From Candidatus Thioglobus plumae (lineage in GTDB: Bacteria; Pseudomonadota; Gammaproteobacteria; PS1; Pseudothioglobaceae): 45,712 nucleotides of DNA. The notes beneath the pieces were generated by a model. It was not told where the DNA came from, ran no database searches, and worked only from the letters and a program-made list of their open reading frames with translations. The DNA lies in NCBI GenBank assembly GCA_910595815.1, contig CAJVCM010000005.1:1-45712 (forward strand). Direction: 5' to 3'. Shown here piece by piece: positions 26,030 to 35,448 of the stretch (its first letter is position 1; every line of letters begins with the position of its first letter). The position numbers were made by a program, and so were the translations under genes.

Positions 26030-26402
26030 AATATTTACCCTGCATTCTCCACTCTATATCAAATATCCAAATGGTGAATCACGCGTGATTGAGGAAATTT
26101 TCCAACATTCAAAAGGTATTTTGTACTTTGAGCTATTTTGGGAAAAAGATCCTAAGTATAGTATTCACTTGATTGAAGGTGAGATTACAGGTGATGGTCC
26201 ATGGCGAGTAGGTGAGTGCAGTTTTCATGTACTTGGGTGTAATCACACCCACCCACAAATGTGTGAAATGCACGCTTTTTGGCAGCAAGAACTCTTACAA
26301 AGACCTGAGCAATTTAGAGCCACTGACGTGGTAAAGATTGCCCTAGAAAAAGGCGCAATTTTGCCCGACGACTATCCTATCAATGATGCACAGTACTGCT
26401 AA
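26022..26402 (+). CDS. Unknown protein with a Cys/His cluster
   Basis: A 126-aa cytoplasmic-looking protein that I do not recognise. ATG 26022 (MNKIFTLHSPLYIKYPNGES) is chosen over an in-frame ATG at 25920 that would lie deep within recX. Its striking part is residues 66-84, where Cys66, His69, Cys73, His75, His77, Cys81 and His84 make seven possible metal ligands in 19 residues; the last residue, Cys126, is also Cys. It overlaps recX by 8 bp and the Atm1-type exporter by 20 bp. That suggests coupled expression and perhaps a metal or iron-sulfur role, which is inference. Confidence 0.8.
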   Translation: MNKIFTLHSPLYIKYPNGESRVIEEIFQHSKGILYFELFWEKDPKYSIHLIEGEITGDGPWRVGECSFHVLGCNHTHPQMCEMHAFWQQELLQRPEQFRATDVVKIALEKGAILPDDYPINDAQYC

Positions 26403-28182
26403 ACAAACACAAGCATACGATTTTAAAACCCGAGACATTAAGGTTTTAAGAAAGTTATTGCCTTACCTATTGAAGATGCGTACTCGAGTGATTTGGGCAA
26501 CCCTGTTTTTAATTGCTGCTAAATTAGCCAATGTGGCAGTACCGGTTGTTTTAAAAGAGATTGTTGATTCGTTAGATCAAACCAATGTGCTAATGATTTT
26601 ACCATTAGGCATGTTATTTGCTTACGGCGGGCTTCGATTGGCAAGCTCGTTATTCAACGAGCTTAGGGATGCGATTTTTGCCAAGGTTCGTTATCATGCC
26701 ATGCATCTTATTGCACTCGGCGTGTTTAAACATTTACACACACTAGATTTGTCTTTCCACCTTGATAGACGTATTGGTGGTATTACCCGTGATATTGATA
26801 GAGGTACGCAAAGTGTATCGACTTTGCTGTCTATTTTTGTGTTCAACATCATCCCATCGTTCTTTGAAATTTGCTTAGTGATTGGGCTTTTATGGATAAA
26901 TTACGATTCCTTTTTTGCGTTGATTTCTCTTTTGACTGTTGTATTCTATATCGCTCTAACCTTGGCAATTACCACTTGGCGCATGAAGTATCGTTATCAA
27001 ATGAACGACATGCAATCCGAAGCCAATACTAATGCAGTGGATAGTCTGATTAACTATGAAACAGTTAAATACTTCAACCGTGAAGACTTTGAAGTGAATC
27101 GTTATGACGACACAATGGCACGCTGGGAAGATGTTGCTACTAAAAGTTTTACTTCAATGACAGCGCTTAATTTTATTCAAGGTGCAGTGATCGCAGTTGG
27201 TGTGACTGTTATTTTGATTACGGCAGCACAAGGTGTGGTGGATCAAAACCTTAGTCTAGGTGATATGATTATGATTCAGGCCTTACTACTACAGTTGTTT
27301 ATGCCATTGGGTAGCTTGGGTATTGTTTATCGACAAATTAAACACAATTTCATCGACATGAATAATATGTTTGATTTACTTGATCAAACCCCAAAAGTAA
27401 GTAATGAGCAGGGTGCGCCTGCACTTAAAGTGACACAAGGTAGGGTCGAATTTAACCAAGTGTCATTTGCCTATCCAGGAAAAAACAAAGTTTTAAAAGA
27501 CATTAGCTTTACCATTGAGCCGGGGCAAAAAGTTGCCATTGTGGGGCAATCTGGCTCTGGTAAATCAACGTTAGCGAAATTGTTATTTCGTTTTTATGAT
27601 GTGAGTTCTGGTTCAATTTTGATTGATGGTCAGGATATTAAAACCCATCAACAACATTCGGTGCAAACCGCCATTGGTGTAGTGCCACAAGACACAGTGA
27701 TGTTTAATGAGAGTATTTATTACAACATCGCTTATGGCAAGCAAGATGCCAGCATGGAAGAAGTAAGGCAAGTCGCCAAATTAAGCTTTATTGATGCCTT
27801 TATTGATCAACTACCACAAGGGTATGACACACTTGTAGGTGAACGCGGACTCAAGCTTTCAGGCGGTGAGAAGCAACGGTTGGCCATTGCTAGAGTGTTG
27901 TTAAAAAATCCGCCCATTTTGATTTTTGATGAAGCCACCTCTGCGCTAGATTCGTATTCTGAAAAAATGGTACAAAAAGCATTGAATGGCTTCTCAGATC
28001 AACACACAACCTTTATGATTGCGCATCGCCTATCAACCATTAAGGATGCTGATAAAATTATCGTTCTTGGTGATGGTGCAATTATTGAAAGTGGTACACA
28101 CGAAGCATTATTATCAAACAATGGTAAGTACGCACAACTTTGGCAGTTGCAATCTAAAGACACTTCAAAACAACAATCATGA
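26383..28182 (+). CDS. Atm1/HMT1-type ABC exporter (permease-ATPase fusion)
   Basis: A 599-aa half-transporter: six membrane helices (about residues 30-320) followed by an ATPase domain. The NYETVKYFNREDFE block in the membrane part is typical of the Atm1/ABCB7 family, which exports glutathione-linked sulfur or metal species connected to iron-sulfur metabolism. The ATPase has Walker A GQSGSGKST, signature LSGGEKQR and Walker B ILIFDEATSALD, then the His switch IAHRLSTI. ATG 26383 and 26386 are adjacent; both overlap the preceding gene. tgt begins inside its stop (ATGA). Confidence 0.93.
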   Translation: MMHSTAKQTQAYDFKTRDIKVLRKLLPYLLKMRTRVIWATLFLIAAKLANVAVPVVLKEIVDSLDQTNVLMILPLGMLFAYGGLRLASSLFNELRDAIFAKVRYHAMHLIALGVFKHLHTLDLSFHLDRRIGGITRDIDRGTQSVSTLLSIFVFNIIPSFFEICLVIGLLWINYDSFFALISLLTVVFYIALTLAITTWRMKYRYQMNDMQSEANTNAVDSLINYETVKYFNREDFEVNRYDDTMARWEDVATKSFTSMTALNFIQGAVIAVGVTVILITAAQGVVDQNLSLGDMIMIQALLLQLFMPLGSLGIVYRQIKHNFIDMNNMFDLLDQTPKVSNEQGAPALKVTQGRVEFNQVSFAYPGKNKVLKDISFTIEPGQKVAIVGQSGSGKSTLAKLLFRFYDVSSGSILIDGQDIKTHQQHSVQTAIGVVPQDTVMFNESIYYNIAYGKQDASMEEVRQVAKLSFIDAFIDQLPQGYDTLVGERGLKLSGGEKQRLAIARVLLKNPPILIFDEATSALDSYSEKMVQKALNGFSDQHTTFMIAHRLSTIKDADKIIVLGDGAIIESGTHEALLSNNGKYAQLWQLQSKDTSKQQS

Positions 28183-29282
28183 AATTTAAATTAAACAACA
28201 CTGATCAAAAAGCACGCCGTGGTCAGATGACCTTTGAACGTGGCGAGGTTGAGACACCTGCTTTTATGCCAGTTGGTACTTATGGCACGGTTAAAGCTAT
28301 GACGCCTGAAGAGGTTAGTGAGATCGGCGCTCAGATTATTCTTGGCAATACTTTTCATCTGGACATTACCCCAGGCACCGAGGTGATTGAAGCACATGGT
28401 GATCTGCATGACTTTATGCATTGGCAAGGTCCAATATTGACAGATTCTGGTGGTTTTCAAGTTTTCAGTTTGGGCGATATGCGTAAGATTAGTGAAAAAG
28501 GCGTGGATTTTCGTTCACCTAAAAATGGTGATAAGATTTTTATGGGGCCAGAAGAGTCGATGCAGATTCAGAAAAAATTAGGCTCTGATATTGTCATGAT
28601 TTTTGACGAATGCACACCGTATCCAGCTGATAAAGCAACCGCAGATCAGTCAATGCAATTGTCGCTTCGCTGGGCTAAGCGTTCAAAAGCAGAGCATGAA
28701 AAATTAGACAATAAAAACGCCTTGTTTGGTATTGTGCAAGGTGGTATGTTTGAAGATTTACGTTGTGAATCTGCTCAGGCTTTGGTTGATATGGATTTTG
28801 ATGGCTATGCCATTGGTGGTTTAAGTGTTGGCGAGCCTAAAGACGAAATGATAAAGGTATTGGGTTATTTACCTGAGCAATTACCTGATGATAAGCCTAG
28901 ATATTTAATGGGTGTGGGCACACCAAAAGATTTGGTTGAGGCGGTTGAGCGTGGTATTGATATGTTTGATTGTGTCATGCCAACACGTAATGCACGTAAT
29001 GGCTATTTATTTACTTCAGTTGGTATTGTTAAAATTCGTAATGCACAATACAAGCTAGACACACGACCATTAGATGAGAACTGCGATTGTTATACTTGTC
29101 AAAATTATTCTCGCTCATATTTGCATCATTTACAACGAAAAAATGAGATCTTAGGCGCTCGCCTAAATACCATTCATAATTTGTATTATTATCAAGATTT
29201 AATGGCACAAATGCGTGATGCTATTGAGCACAATGCTTTTTCAGAGTTTAAACAAAATTTTTACGCCTTGCAGGAGGGTTAA
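28179..29282 (+). CDS. tgt: tRNA-guanine(34) transglycosylase
   Basis: This 367-aa enzyme inserts the queuosine precursor preQ1 at position 34 of GUN-decoding tRNAs. Active-site blocks are DSGGFQVFSLG (catalytic/base-binding Asp), FDECTPYPADKATA and MPTRNARNGYLF. The zinc site is CDCYTCQNYSRSYLHHL near the C-terminus. The length agrees with E. coli Tgt (375 aa). It overlaps the ABC exporter by 4 bp, and the next gene starts at the base after its stop. queA, its usual neighbour, is absent; so are yajC and secDF. Confidence 0.97.
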   Translation: MKFKLNNTDQKARRGQMTFERGEVETPAFMPVGTYGTVKAMTPEEVSEIGAQIILGNTFHLDITPGTEVIEAHGDLHDFMHWQGPILTDSGGFQVFSLGDMRKISEKGVDFRSPKNGDKIFMGPEESMQIQKKLGSDIVMIFDECTPYPADKATADQSMQLSLRWAKRSKAEHEKLDNKNALFGIVQGGMFEDLRCESAQALVDMDFDGYAIGGLSVGEPKDEMIKVLGYLPEQLPDDKPRYLMGVGTPKDLVEAVERGIDMFDCVMPTRNARNGYLFTSVGIVKIRNAQYKLDTRPLDENCDCYTCQNYSRSYLHHLQRKNEILGARLNTIHNLYYYQDLMAQMRDAIEHNAFSEFKQNFYALQEG

Positions 29283-29651
29283 ATGAATCAGCAATTATTA
29301 TTTTTTGTTGATGAAGGTGGATTTGATGATTTCACTCCACTATTTGTTAGTTTAGGTTTTGATGTTGATTTTGAAGATTCACAAAGGAAGGCGGTTAAAT
29401 TAGCCAAGAAAAATAACTATCAAGTGTTAGTGGCTGAGTTTAGTTATAACCCTGAATTTCGTGATCGTGTGAGTAATATTGAGTCTTTATTAGCCACTTT
29501 AGAGGGTCACTCTCCTGAAGTTAAAATTATCATCTTGTACGATGAAATCAATCAGTCACAGCTTAATCAGCTCAAACAGCGCTATCGAATGGATGCGACT
29601 TTAACTTTCCCAGTTGATGAGAAAACCATTCAAGATTGTATTAGTAACTAG
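29283..29651 (+). CDS. Small receiver-fold-like protein of unknown function
   Basis: A 122-aa protein that I do not recognise by name. The order of predicted strands resembles a two-component receiver: LLFFVDEG, VLVAEFSY, VKIIILYDE and LTFPVDEKTI. Glu replaces the phosphorylated Asp (VAEF), so it would not be phosphorylated normally; it would be a pseudo-receiver. ATG 29283 directly follows the tgt stop, with AGGAGGG at about 29273-29279 as ribosome site. Its last 11 bp overlap mrdA, which runs the other way. Confidence 0.8.
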   Translation: MNQQLLFFVDEGGFDDFTPLFVSLGFDVDFEDSQRKAVKLAKKNNYQVLVAEFSYNPEFRDRVSNIESLLATLEGHSPEVKIIILYDEINQSQLNQLKQRYRMDATLTFPVDEKTIQDCISN

Positions 29652-31482
29652 TTTGTTTTTTAAAATAAACATCTAATACTTCTCGAGCAAGTGGTGCTGC
29701 TTTAGAGCTACCACTACCAGCATTTTCTACAATAACTGCAATTGCAATTTTTGGGTTATTAACTGGCGCAAAGCCCGTAAATAGCGCATGATCTCTGAGG
29801 CGCTCATCTAAGTTGGCGGCAATATATTGCTCTTCTGCATCTAAACCAAACACTTGTGCTGTACCCGTTTTTCCTGCTAGTGTATAGGTAAGTCCCTTGT
29901 TTAGCCTTCTAGCGGTACCTTTGGGGGCATAGATAGTTTGTCTCATGCCTTCTATCACATCTTCCCAATTTTGAATATTTTTAATTGGAATTTGAGTGTA
30001 CACCTTTTGTGAAGCCTCTTTAATTAGTTGATTGGGTAGACGAATATTTTTAAGAATTTTTGGTTGGAAAAGTCGCCCTTTATTAGCTAGTGCAGCCGTT
30101 GCAACAGCAAGTTGTAATGGGCTAGAAGTCATAAATCCTTGACCAATACCAACAATTAATGTTTCTCCTCGATACCAAGGCTCGTCTTTGTTAATTTTTT
30201 TCCAGGTTTTTGAAGGAAGAATACCGCCATGCTCTCCGGGAATATCAATACCAGTTTTTGACCCAAAGTTAAAAAAAGTTAAATTATCATGCAAGGAATC
30301 TATCCCCATCTTATCGGCTAAACGATAAAAGAAAACATCACAGGATTGAGCAATTGAGTCTTTCATATCGACTAACCCGTGACCGGTACGTTTCCAGTCA
30401 TTAAACTTTCTTTTTACATTGGGGAGTTTGTAATAGCCTGGACAAAAGACTTTACTGTGTTTAGTAATAACCCCCTCTTCAAGTCCAGCTAATGCAACCA
30501 TTGGCTTGACTGTTGAGCCTGGTGGGTATAGGCCTTGAATGGCTCGATTAAGTTGAGGGATGTCCTTTGAAGTTTGTAATTGGTTGTAGTTTTTATGCGA
30601 AATTCCATTCACAAACCAGTTGGGATTGTAAGTAGGGGTGCTAACCAAAGTAAGTACCTCACCATTTGTAACATCAATAACAACAATAGACCCGCGCTTT
30701 CCATGTAATAAAGATTCTGCCTTTTGTTGCATATCTAGGTCGATGCTTAAATATAAGTCTTGCCCAGCTTCAGGGGGTTGAATGATTTTTGTGTCGATTA
30801 CACGACCGGTTACATTTCGTTCAATTTGTTTGACGCCGTTAATGCCATGCAACAATGTTTCGTATTGTTTCTCAATACCTGTTTTTCCGACAAATGACGT
30901 ACCTAGATAATTTTTTTTGTCATAAATTTCCTTGTCTCTCTTATTCATTCTAGAAACATAGCCAATTGCATGAACACTAGAATCGTTGTAAGGATAAATG
31001 CGGTGAAAGTACGGCTCAATCTCAACACCAGCAAACTGATTGCTTACTAAAAATTTTGCAACATGAGTCTCTCTAAAATTGTGTTTTAATGGAATATTAT
31101 GGAATTTTTTATAACGTTTTCGATTTTTATGATAAGCCTTAATATCATTGTCATTAATAAAGCCTAATTGCTCAAGAGTTAGTAATGTCTTAGCTTCATC
31201 ATGGGTGAGATTTTCTGGTGTTAACGTAAGTTTGTATGCCAATTGATTGGTAGCCAGTACTTTGCCATTACGGTCAAAGATTTTCCCTCGAGTGGGGGTG
31301 ATTGGCAAAGTTCGCATTTGATTACCAAGCGCCTCTTCGGTGTAATAATCATAGTGGGTGATTTGCAGGTTGAACAATCTAAGAATTAAGACTAATGCAA
31401 AAAAAACGACAAAAATAAAAGCCATCATCATTCTGTTCGAGAAAATCTTATTTTCTAACGCGGTGTTACTAATCTTTTCCAT
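29641..31482 (-). CDS. mrdA: Penicillin-binding protein 2 (elongation transpeptidase)
   Basis: A 613-aa cell-wall transpeptidase of the elongasome. One N-terminal membrane helix (about residues 18-38) anchors it. The dimerisation domain starts with TPTRGKIFDRNGKVLATN. The transpeptidase domain has the active serine in PPGSTVKP (SxxK), SCD as the SxN equivalent (as SSD in E. coli PBP2) and KTGTAQ. Its length is like E. coli PBP2 (633 aa). It is last in mreBCD-mrdA, 20 bp after mreD. The usual next gene, rodA, is not here. Confidence 0.97.
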   Translation of the reverse strand: MEKISNTALENKIFSNRMMMAFIFVVFFALVLILRLFNLQITHYDYYTEEALGNQMRTLPITPTRGKIFDRNGKVLATNQLAYKLTLTPENLTHDEAKTLLTLEQLGFINDNDIKAYHKNRKRYKKFHNIPLKHNFRETHVAKFLVSNQFAGVEIEPYFHRIYPYNDSSVHAIGYVSRMNKRDKEIYDKKNYLGTSFVGKTGIEKQYETLLHGINGVKQIERNVTGRVIDTKIIQPPEAGQDLYLSIDLDMQQKAESLLHGKRGSIVVIDVTNGEVLTLVSTPTYNPNWFVNGISHKNYNQLQTSKDIPQLNRAIQGLYPPGSTVKPMVALAGLEEGVITKHSKVFCPGYYKLPNVKRKFNDWKRTGHGLVDMKDSIAQSCDVFFYRLADKMGIDSLHDNLTFFNFGSKTGIDIPGEHGGILPSKTWKKINKDEPWYRGETLIVGIGQGFMTSSPLQLAVATAALANKGRLFQPKILKNIRLPNQLIKEASQKVYTQIPIKNIQNWEDVIEGMRQTIYAPKGTARRLNKGLTYTLAGKTGTAQVFGLDAEEQYIAANLDERLRDHALFTGFAPVNNPKIAIAVIVENAGSGSSKAAPLAREVLDVYFKKQTSY

Positions 31483-31502
31483 GAGTTGTTAGAATGTTTT
31501 GA

Positions 31503-31976
31503 TTATTGATGCCGACACTTTGAAAGTGCAAGTTTGATCACAGGCCAAAATAGCGCACTTGTCAAAGGGGCGATTAACAAATAATAACTAAAATTAAAAC
31601 CTTGAGTAAGTATGTGCACCAATAAAATTAAACTTAAGTAAATACTAGCTGCACTAAAAACATAAACTTGCTGTGTGCTTAAATTAGATACATAGAATGA
31701 TTGCTTAACATTAACAATAAAAGCACTGCTTAATATCAGTGCTAAAGCATTTTGACCCAGAATATCACCATGCAATATGTCGATTAATACACCAAGTACT
31801 AGCGCTAAAAAGAATCGCCCTTTAGCTGGAAAATTAATTAACCAGTAGATAAAAAACAACAACATCCACAAAGGGGATATTTCTAATAAGATTTGAGAAG
31901 CAGGTACAGAGCTAATAATCAAAGCAAACAAGGTTGTCTTAGTTAGGAAAAGATAAGGTCGCTGAAAAGTCATCAT
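31503..31976 (-). CDS. mreD: Rod shape-determining protein MreD
   Basis: A 157-aa integral membrane protein with about five hydrophobic helices and few conserved residues. The motif LVLGVLIDILHGDILGQNAL is typical of MreD. It links MreB filaments and MreC to the wall-synthesis enzymes. The start ATG 31976 overlaps the mreC stop by 4 bp, which supports its identity. The length matches E. coli MreD (162 aa). Confidence 0.92.
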   Translation of the reverse strand: MMTFQRPYLFLTKTTLFALIISSVPASQILLEISPLWMLLFFIYWLINFPAKGRFFLALVLGVLIDILHGDILGQNALALILSSAFIVNVKQSFYVSNLSTQQVYVFSAASIYLSLILLVHILTQGFNFSYYLLIAPLTSALFWPVIKLALSKCRHQ

Positions 31977-32779
31977 TGTTCAGAAACGATTAGTAAAAAA
32001 TCTAATTGGCTAGCACTTTGAATCGGTGTTAGCTGGATATGCAAGAAAGGGTCATTTACATGTTTTTCAACATGAGTCACTTCCCCCACTAAATAACCTG
32101 CTGGAAATTTAGAACCAACAGCGCTGCTTAGAAAAATATCTCCAAGTGCTACATCTAAGTGAGATTCGATAAAGTTTACATTTAGCCTTTCTTGGTTAGA
32201 AGCAAGACCTTTGCTGATACCACGAACACCATTGCGTTTATTTTGTACCGGTATGTGTTGGGTTGGGTCAGTAACCATAAGAATGGTTGAATGCCTTGGT
32301 GTGACTTGTGTAATTTGACCAACAACTCCTTCAGTGCCTAAGGCAACTTGGCCAATTTTTAGACCATTATCACTACCTTTATTGATGGTTATTTGTTTTT
32401 TAAGTCGGGATTGACTGATATTGCTGACACGAACTAAAGTAAATTTCTTTTCTTTAACTGTATAGCTGACATCTAGCAATCGAGTAAGTTTTTTATTGGT
32501 TAATTCTAGGGATTCTTGTGCCTGTAGTTTTGTTTTTAACTCGATTATTTGGTTGGTCAAGTAATTATTACGTTTGCGTAAAGTATTTTTGGTTTCGGTA
32601 GAGCCTTGTTGGCCAATCCATTGGTAAAGATCAGAGGATTGATTAACAATAAAGTTAATTGGTGTTTTTATTAGGGTATTAATTGATTGCTTTATGTCAT
32701 CCAAAGCGTCGTACTTATAGTCTGATAAAATTAAAAAAATGGCAATAAATATAGGGGTGAAAAGTTTTATAAATTGCAT
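31973..32779 (-). CDS. mreC: Rod shape-determining protein MreC
   Basis: A 268-aa bitopic periplasmic protein of the elongasome. A single membrane helix lies at about residues 5-20. A coiled coil follows at about 60-105 (NTLRKRNNYLTNQIIELKTKLQAQ), then the double beta-barrel MreC domain with TINKGSDNGLKIGQVAL, GVVGQITQVTPRHSTILMVTDP and PAGYLVGEVTHVE. It has no long C-terminal extension, unlike some gammaproteobacterial homologues. It lies 38 bp after mreB. Confidence 0.95.
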   Translation of the reverse strand: MQFIKLFTPIFIAIFLILSDYKYDALDDIKQSINTLIKTPINFIVNQSSDLYQWIGQQGSTETKNTLRKRNNYLTNQIIELKTKLQAQESLELTNKKLTRLLDVSYTVKEKKFTLVRVSNISQSRLKKQITINKGSDNGLKIGQVALGTEGVVGQITQVTPRHSTILMVTDPTQHIPVQNKRNGVRGISKGLASNQERLNVNFIESHLDVALGDIFLSSAVGSKFPAGYLVGEVTHVEKHVNDPFLHIQLTPIQSASQLDFLLIVSEQ

Positions 32780-32817
32780 AATTTAAATACCTAACCCGCC
32801 CTTTGACTTTGGCTAGA

Positions 32818-33849
32818 TTACTCAGCAGCTAAGAAACCCATATTATGTTTACTAATCATATCCAGCGCAGCACCACCACCACGCGCCACACAGGTTAATG
32901 GGTCGTCAGCAATGCGTATTGGCAGGTTAGTTTCTTGATTAATAAGTTTGTCTAATCCTTCTAAAAGAGCACCACCACCCGTAAGTACTAAGCCATTTTC
33001 TGCAATATCAGAAGCTAGTTCTGGTGGTGTTTGCTCGAGTGCTGTTCTAACCGCTGCAACAATTGTTGCTAAGGGCTCTTGTAAGGCTTTTCTAATTTCT
33101 GTATTGGTCACCTCGAAGCTAACCGGAATACCTTTAGCAACATCAAGACCTCTGTATTCATTCTTTTTAATTACTTTGGTTTCAAAGGCAGAACCCACTT
33201 CTTCTTTAATTTGTTCAGCTGTTGCTTCGCCAATAATAACACCGTGCTCACGGCGGACAAATTTAACAATTTGACTATCAAATAGATCGCCGCCAACACG
33301 TAATGAATCAGAATAAACAATACCATTGAGCGACATGATAGCGATTTCTGTTGTACCACCACCAATATCAATTACCATTGCACCTGAAGCCTCTTCAATT
33401 GCCATACCGGCACCCAGTGCTGCAGCCATTGGCTCTTCAATTAAATAAACATCTCTTGCGCCTGCGCCAACTGCACTTTCTTTAATGGCACGACGCTCTA
33501 CTTGAGTAGCACCACAAGGTACACATATTAGAACTTTAGGGCTGGGAGAAAAGAAGCCAGAACGCAATACTTTTTTAATGAAATGTTGTAACATTTTTTC
33601 AGTAACTTTAAAGTCGGCAATCACGCCGTCTTTCATTGGGCGAATCGCCTCAATAGATCCAGGCGTTCTACCTAACATATTTTTAGCATCTTGACCTACG
33701 GCAATGACGGTTGCTTCTAATGAGCCTCTGTCATTGCGAATTGCAACAACAGAAGGTTCGTTTAATACAACAGCTCCGTCCATGTAAATCAGTGTGTTGG
33801 CAGTACCTAGATCGATAGAAAGATTCTGACCTTTAAAAAAATCAAACAT
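32818..33849 (-). CDS. mreB: Rod shape-determining protein MreB
   Basis: A 343-aa bacterial actin that directs lateral wall synthesis. Actin-fold nucleotide motifs are SIDLGTANTLIY (phosphate 1), VIDIGGGTTEIAIMSL (phosphate 2) and LTGGGALLEGLDKLI (adenosine). The N-terminal MFDFFKG suggests the membrane-binding amphipathic end. Length is almost the same as E. coli MreB (347 aa). It is the first gene of a minus-strand operon and faces away from the fumarase gene, 85 bp apart. Confidence 0.98.
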   Translation of the reverse strand: MFDFFKGQNLSIDLGTANTLIYMDGAVVLNEPSVVAIRNDRGSLEATVIAVGQDAKNMLGRTPGSIEAIRPMKDGVIADFKVTEKMLQHFIKKVLRSGFFSPSPKVLICVPCGATQVERRAIKESAVGAGARDVYLIEEPMAAALGAGMAIEEASGAMVIDIGGGTTEIAIMSLNGIVYSDSLRVGGDLFDSQIVKFVRREHGVIIGEATAEQIKEEVGSAFETKVIKKNEYRGLDVAKGIPVSFEVTNTEIRKALQEPLATIVAAVRTALEQTPPELASDIAENGLVLTGGGALLEGLDKLINQETNLPIRIADDPLTCVARGGGAALDMISKHNMGFLAAE

Positions 33850-33934
33850 AAAAAATCCCAGTGAAATATTGGTTAAAATGAAAGGATATCATACTATAAA
33901 CACCTAATCAAAATTGGGCAATATTTAAAGCATA

Positions 33935-35440
33935 ATGAAGATGAAAATCAAGCAACAACATGTGATTGAAAGTGTTTGCAATGCCTTGCAATATATTTCT
34001 TATTATCACGCACCAGATTTTATTCAGGCCATGGCAAATGCGTACGAAAAAGAAACGCATCAGTCAGCTAAAAATGCCATTGCACAAATTTTAATCAATT
34101 CTAAAATGGCTGCCCTAGGCCAACGCCCTATGTGTCAAGATACGGGTATTGTTAATATATTTGTTGAAGTAGGTATGGATGTTACTTGGGAGGCGGAATT
34201 ATCTTTAGAAGACATGATTAACGAAGGGGTTAGGCAGGCTTACACTAATCCGGATAATCCGTTACGCGCCTCTATTGTTAAAGATCCGTTATTTTCTAGA
34301 GTCAATACTAAAGACAATACGCCTGCAGTCATTCATATGAAAGTGGTGAAGGGTAATGTACTGAGCTTTATCGTTGCAGCCAAAGGCTGTGGTTCTGAAA
34401 ATAAAGCCAAATTTGCTGTGTTGCAACCCGATGACAATGTCACTGACTGGGTATTAAGAACTATTCCAACCATGGGGGCGGGCTGGTGTCCGCCAGGGAT
34501 TATTGGTGTTGGTGTTGGTGGTACGGCTGAAAAAGCCATGCTTATGGCCAAACAAAGCTTAATGGACCCAATTGATATTACCCAAATTAGTGAAAAATCT
34601 AATCCAACTAATATTGAGAAATTACGTTTGGATTTATTTAGCAAGATTAATGATTTGGGTATCGGTGCACAAGGGTTGGGCGGTTTAACCACAGTGCTTG
34701 ATGTCAAAATTAAAGATTATCCAACCCATGCAGCCTCTCAACCAGTTGCAATGATTCCAAATTGCGCAGCAACACGCCATTTGCATTTTTCAATGAATGG
34801 CTCAGGTATAGCAGAGCTTCCAGAAGTGGATATGAGTGTTTATCCTGATCTGGAAATGGATTATTCAAAGTACAAAAAAGTTGATTTAAACACCTTAACG
34901 CGCAGCCAAATGGGTGAATGGAATATTGGTGATACCTTATTACTCACAGGCACTATTATTACTGGGCGTGATGCAGCGCATAAGCGCCTGAAGCAAATGC
35001 TTGATAATGGTGAAGGCCTGCCTAAAGGTGTAGATTTTGATAATAAATTTATTTATTATGTCGGCCCAGTTGACGCGGTAGGCGATGAAGTCATCGGCCC
35101 AGCAGGTCCGACTACAGCCACGCGCATGGACTGTTTTACTGACATGATGCTGGAAAAAACAGGCATTCTAGGTATGATTGGCAAGGCTGAGCGTGGCGAA
35201 GCCACTACACAAAGTATCAAGGAGCATAAGGCCAGTTATTTGATTGCAGTGGGTGGTGCGGCATATCTTATTTCAAAATCGATTAAAAAAGCAAAAAAAT
35301 TAGCGTTTGAAGATATGGGTATGGAAGCTATTTACGAGTTAGAAGTTAAAGATATGCCAGTAACCGTTGCCGTAGATAGTGAAGGTCATAATATTCATAG
35401 TATTTTTCAAAACATACAAGTCGTCCCGACTAAAGTATAA
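33935..35440 (+). CDS. fumA: Fumarate hydratase, class I (iron-sulfur)
   Basis: A 501-aa TCA-cycle enzyme interconverting fumarate and malate with a [4Fe-4S] cluster. Probable cluster cysteines are in PMCQDTG (Cys67), GWCPPGIIG and PNCAATRH. KGCGSENKAKF, GIGVGGTAEKA-like GVGVGGTAEKA and GAQGLGGLTTVLDV are class I blocks. Both halves are in one chain, as in FumA/FumB (548 aa in E. coli, so this is shorter). ATG 33935 and ATG 33941 are both possible starts; neither has a clear ribosome site. Its 3' end contains the rnpB promoter. The symbol indicates the class only. Confidence 0.93.
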   Translation: MKMKIKQQHVIESVCNALQYISYYHAPDFIQAMANAYEKETHQSAKNAIAQILINSKMAALGQRPMCQDTGIVNIFVEVGMDVTWEAELSLEDMINEGVRQAYTNPDNPLRASIVKDPLFSRVNTKDNTPAVIHMKVVKGNVLSFIVAAKGCGSENKAKFAVLQPDDNVTDWVLRTIPTMGAGWCPPGIIGVGVGGTAEKAMLMAKQSLMDPIDITQISEKSNPTNIEKLRLDLFSKINDLGIGAQGLGGLTTVLDVKIKDYPTHAASQPVAMIPNCAATRHLHFSMNGSGIAELPEVDMSVYPDLEMDYSKYKKVDLNTLTRSQMGEWNIGDTLLLTGTIITGRDAAHKRLKQMLDNGEGLPKGVDFDNKFIYYVGPVDAVGDEVIGPAGPTTATRMDCFTDMMLEKTGILGMIGKAERGEATTQSIKEHKASYLIAVGGAAYLISKSIKKAKKLAFEDMGMEAIYELEVKDMPVTVAVDSEGHNIHSIFQNIQVVPTKV

Positions 35441-35441
35441 T
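35436..35441 (+). promoter_or_regulatory. -10 element of rnpB
   Basis: A consensus TATAAT overlaps the fumarase stop codon. The predicted RNase P RNA 5' end, 35449, lies 7 nt after it, exactly where transcription should begin. I see no good -35 hexamer. Confidence 0.65.
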
Positions 35442-35448
35442 CACCCTT

